DNA from: Paraburkholderia sp. IMGN_8
GTDB lineage: Bacteria > Pseudomonadota > Gammaproteobacteria > Burkholderiales > Burkholderiaceae
DNA: 64,000 nt
Direction: 5' to 3'
Assembly (NCBI RefSeq): GCF_038050405.1
Contig: NZ_CP150901.1
Location: 4,216,001-4,280,000 of the forward strand
This document shows, one piece after another, positions 63,654 through 64,000 of the stretch. Position numbers and translations under genes: made by a program. Within the stretch, counting starts at the first letter, position 1; each line of letters starts with the position of its first letter. The notes under the pieces are model-generated. The model did not search any database, was not told where the DNA came from, and worked only from the letters and a program-made list of their open reading frames with translations.

Positions 63654-64000
63654 ATCCGGGACCGGCGGAAGCGAGCGATGCACAGCAACGGCTGCTGCGT
63701 GTTGCCTCGCGGGCGTTGGGGCGGGCCAATCTCGTCCACGCTTATGGCCACTGCAGCGTCCGGTTGGATGATGAGCACCTGCTGGCATGCGCCGCCATGC
63801 CAATGGGATTGGTGACAAAGGAGCCGGGAGTTGTAGTCCCCATCCGGGGGCCGCTACCCGCTGGAGTGCTTGGCGAGGTCTGTGTGCATCAGCAGATATA
63901 TGCGCGACGACCTGAGGTGGGCGCTGTTGTGCGAAGCATGCCGCGTTATCTCATGAGCTTGTCGGCCGCCTCCATCACCCCTATCCCGCGCCACGGGCCT
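63650..64000 (+). CDS. Class II aldolase-type decarboxylase, partial
   Basis: The GTG start overlaps the dioxygenase stop (GTGA). The 117 codons to the window edge read QRLLRVASRALGRANLVHAYGHCSVR, GVLGEVCVHQQIYARRPEVGAVV, the N-terminal half of the class II aldolase/adducin fold. In cumate and related pathways such proteins (CmtD) decarboxylate the ring-cleavage product. The gene is cut by the right edge. Confidence 0.8.
   Translation, partial: MNPGPAEASDAQQRLLRVASRALGRANLVHAYGHCSVRLDDEHLLACAAMPMGLVTKEPGVVVPIRGPLPAGVLGEVCVHQQIYARRPEVGAVVRSMPRYLMSLSAASITPIPRHGP

Overview
The window looks like part of a beta-proteobacterial chromosome or large replicon of the Burkholderia/Paraburkholderia/Caballeronia group. 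The signs are the GC-rich coding style, a BPSL0761-type small protein, an H-NS-family protein with a lysine/alanine-rich tail, a glnK-amtB pair whose AmtB has a long Ala/Pro/Asp-rich leader, and a YceI protein and pirin of the usual Burkholderiales type. This assignment is inference from protein style; no rRNA or tRNA was seen.

Layout. Bases 1-4400 hold small, mostly uncharacterised accessory genes, including a 75-residue RAMA-domain protein and a truncated NYN-domain remnant. Bases 4690-11620 carry a membrane protein, a cluster of tiny overlapping ORFs with an 18-bp repeat, a DUF262/HNH (GmrSD-like) protein, an H-NS-family protein with two DNA-binding cores, and a 577-residue protein with a PD-(D/E)xK-like segment. 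Bases 11620-30370 are mobile and accessory: three IS66 left-end fragments, one intact IS3-family element, two IS3 scraps, a nucleoside-phosphorylase-domain protein, a run of hydrolases (SGNH, phospholipase D, histidine phosphatase, phospholipase C-like) and a three-gene operon of TPR-CHAT protease, CHAT-like protein and LCAT-like lipase.

Bases 30578-41670 are the core of what looks like a defence island. A leftward 4.6-kb gene encodes a nuclease-STAND NTPase-repeat protein resembling Avs. Next come a leftward XRE repressor/ImmA-IrrE peptidase pair and, divergent from it across a 14-bp inverted repeat, a tightly coupled operon: metallo-beta-lactamase-fold protein, an E2-E1-JAB ubiquitin-conjugation fusion, and a patatin phospholipase. 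This resembles a type II CBASS operon (Cap2, Cap3, CapV, with CapH/CapP-like regulators) in which the cyclic-nucleotide synthase is missing and an MBL-fold protein with a flexible tail ending in glycine takes its place. It is the strongest candidate for an unusual system here.

Bases 41700-64000 are mostly ordinary metabolic and regulatory genes: a TetR-controlled flavin oxidoreductase cluster, an outer-membrane transporter, a diguanylate cyclase, an HNH endonuclease, YceI, a soluble chemotaxis-type receptor with reversed domain order, sigma54-type glnK-amtB, an EAL protein, pirin beside a decayed LysR gene, and the start of a meta-cleavage aromatic catabolic operon (hydrolase, extradiol dioxygenase, class II aldolase-type decarboxylase) whose gene content recalls cmtE/cmtC/cmtD of p-cumate degradation.
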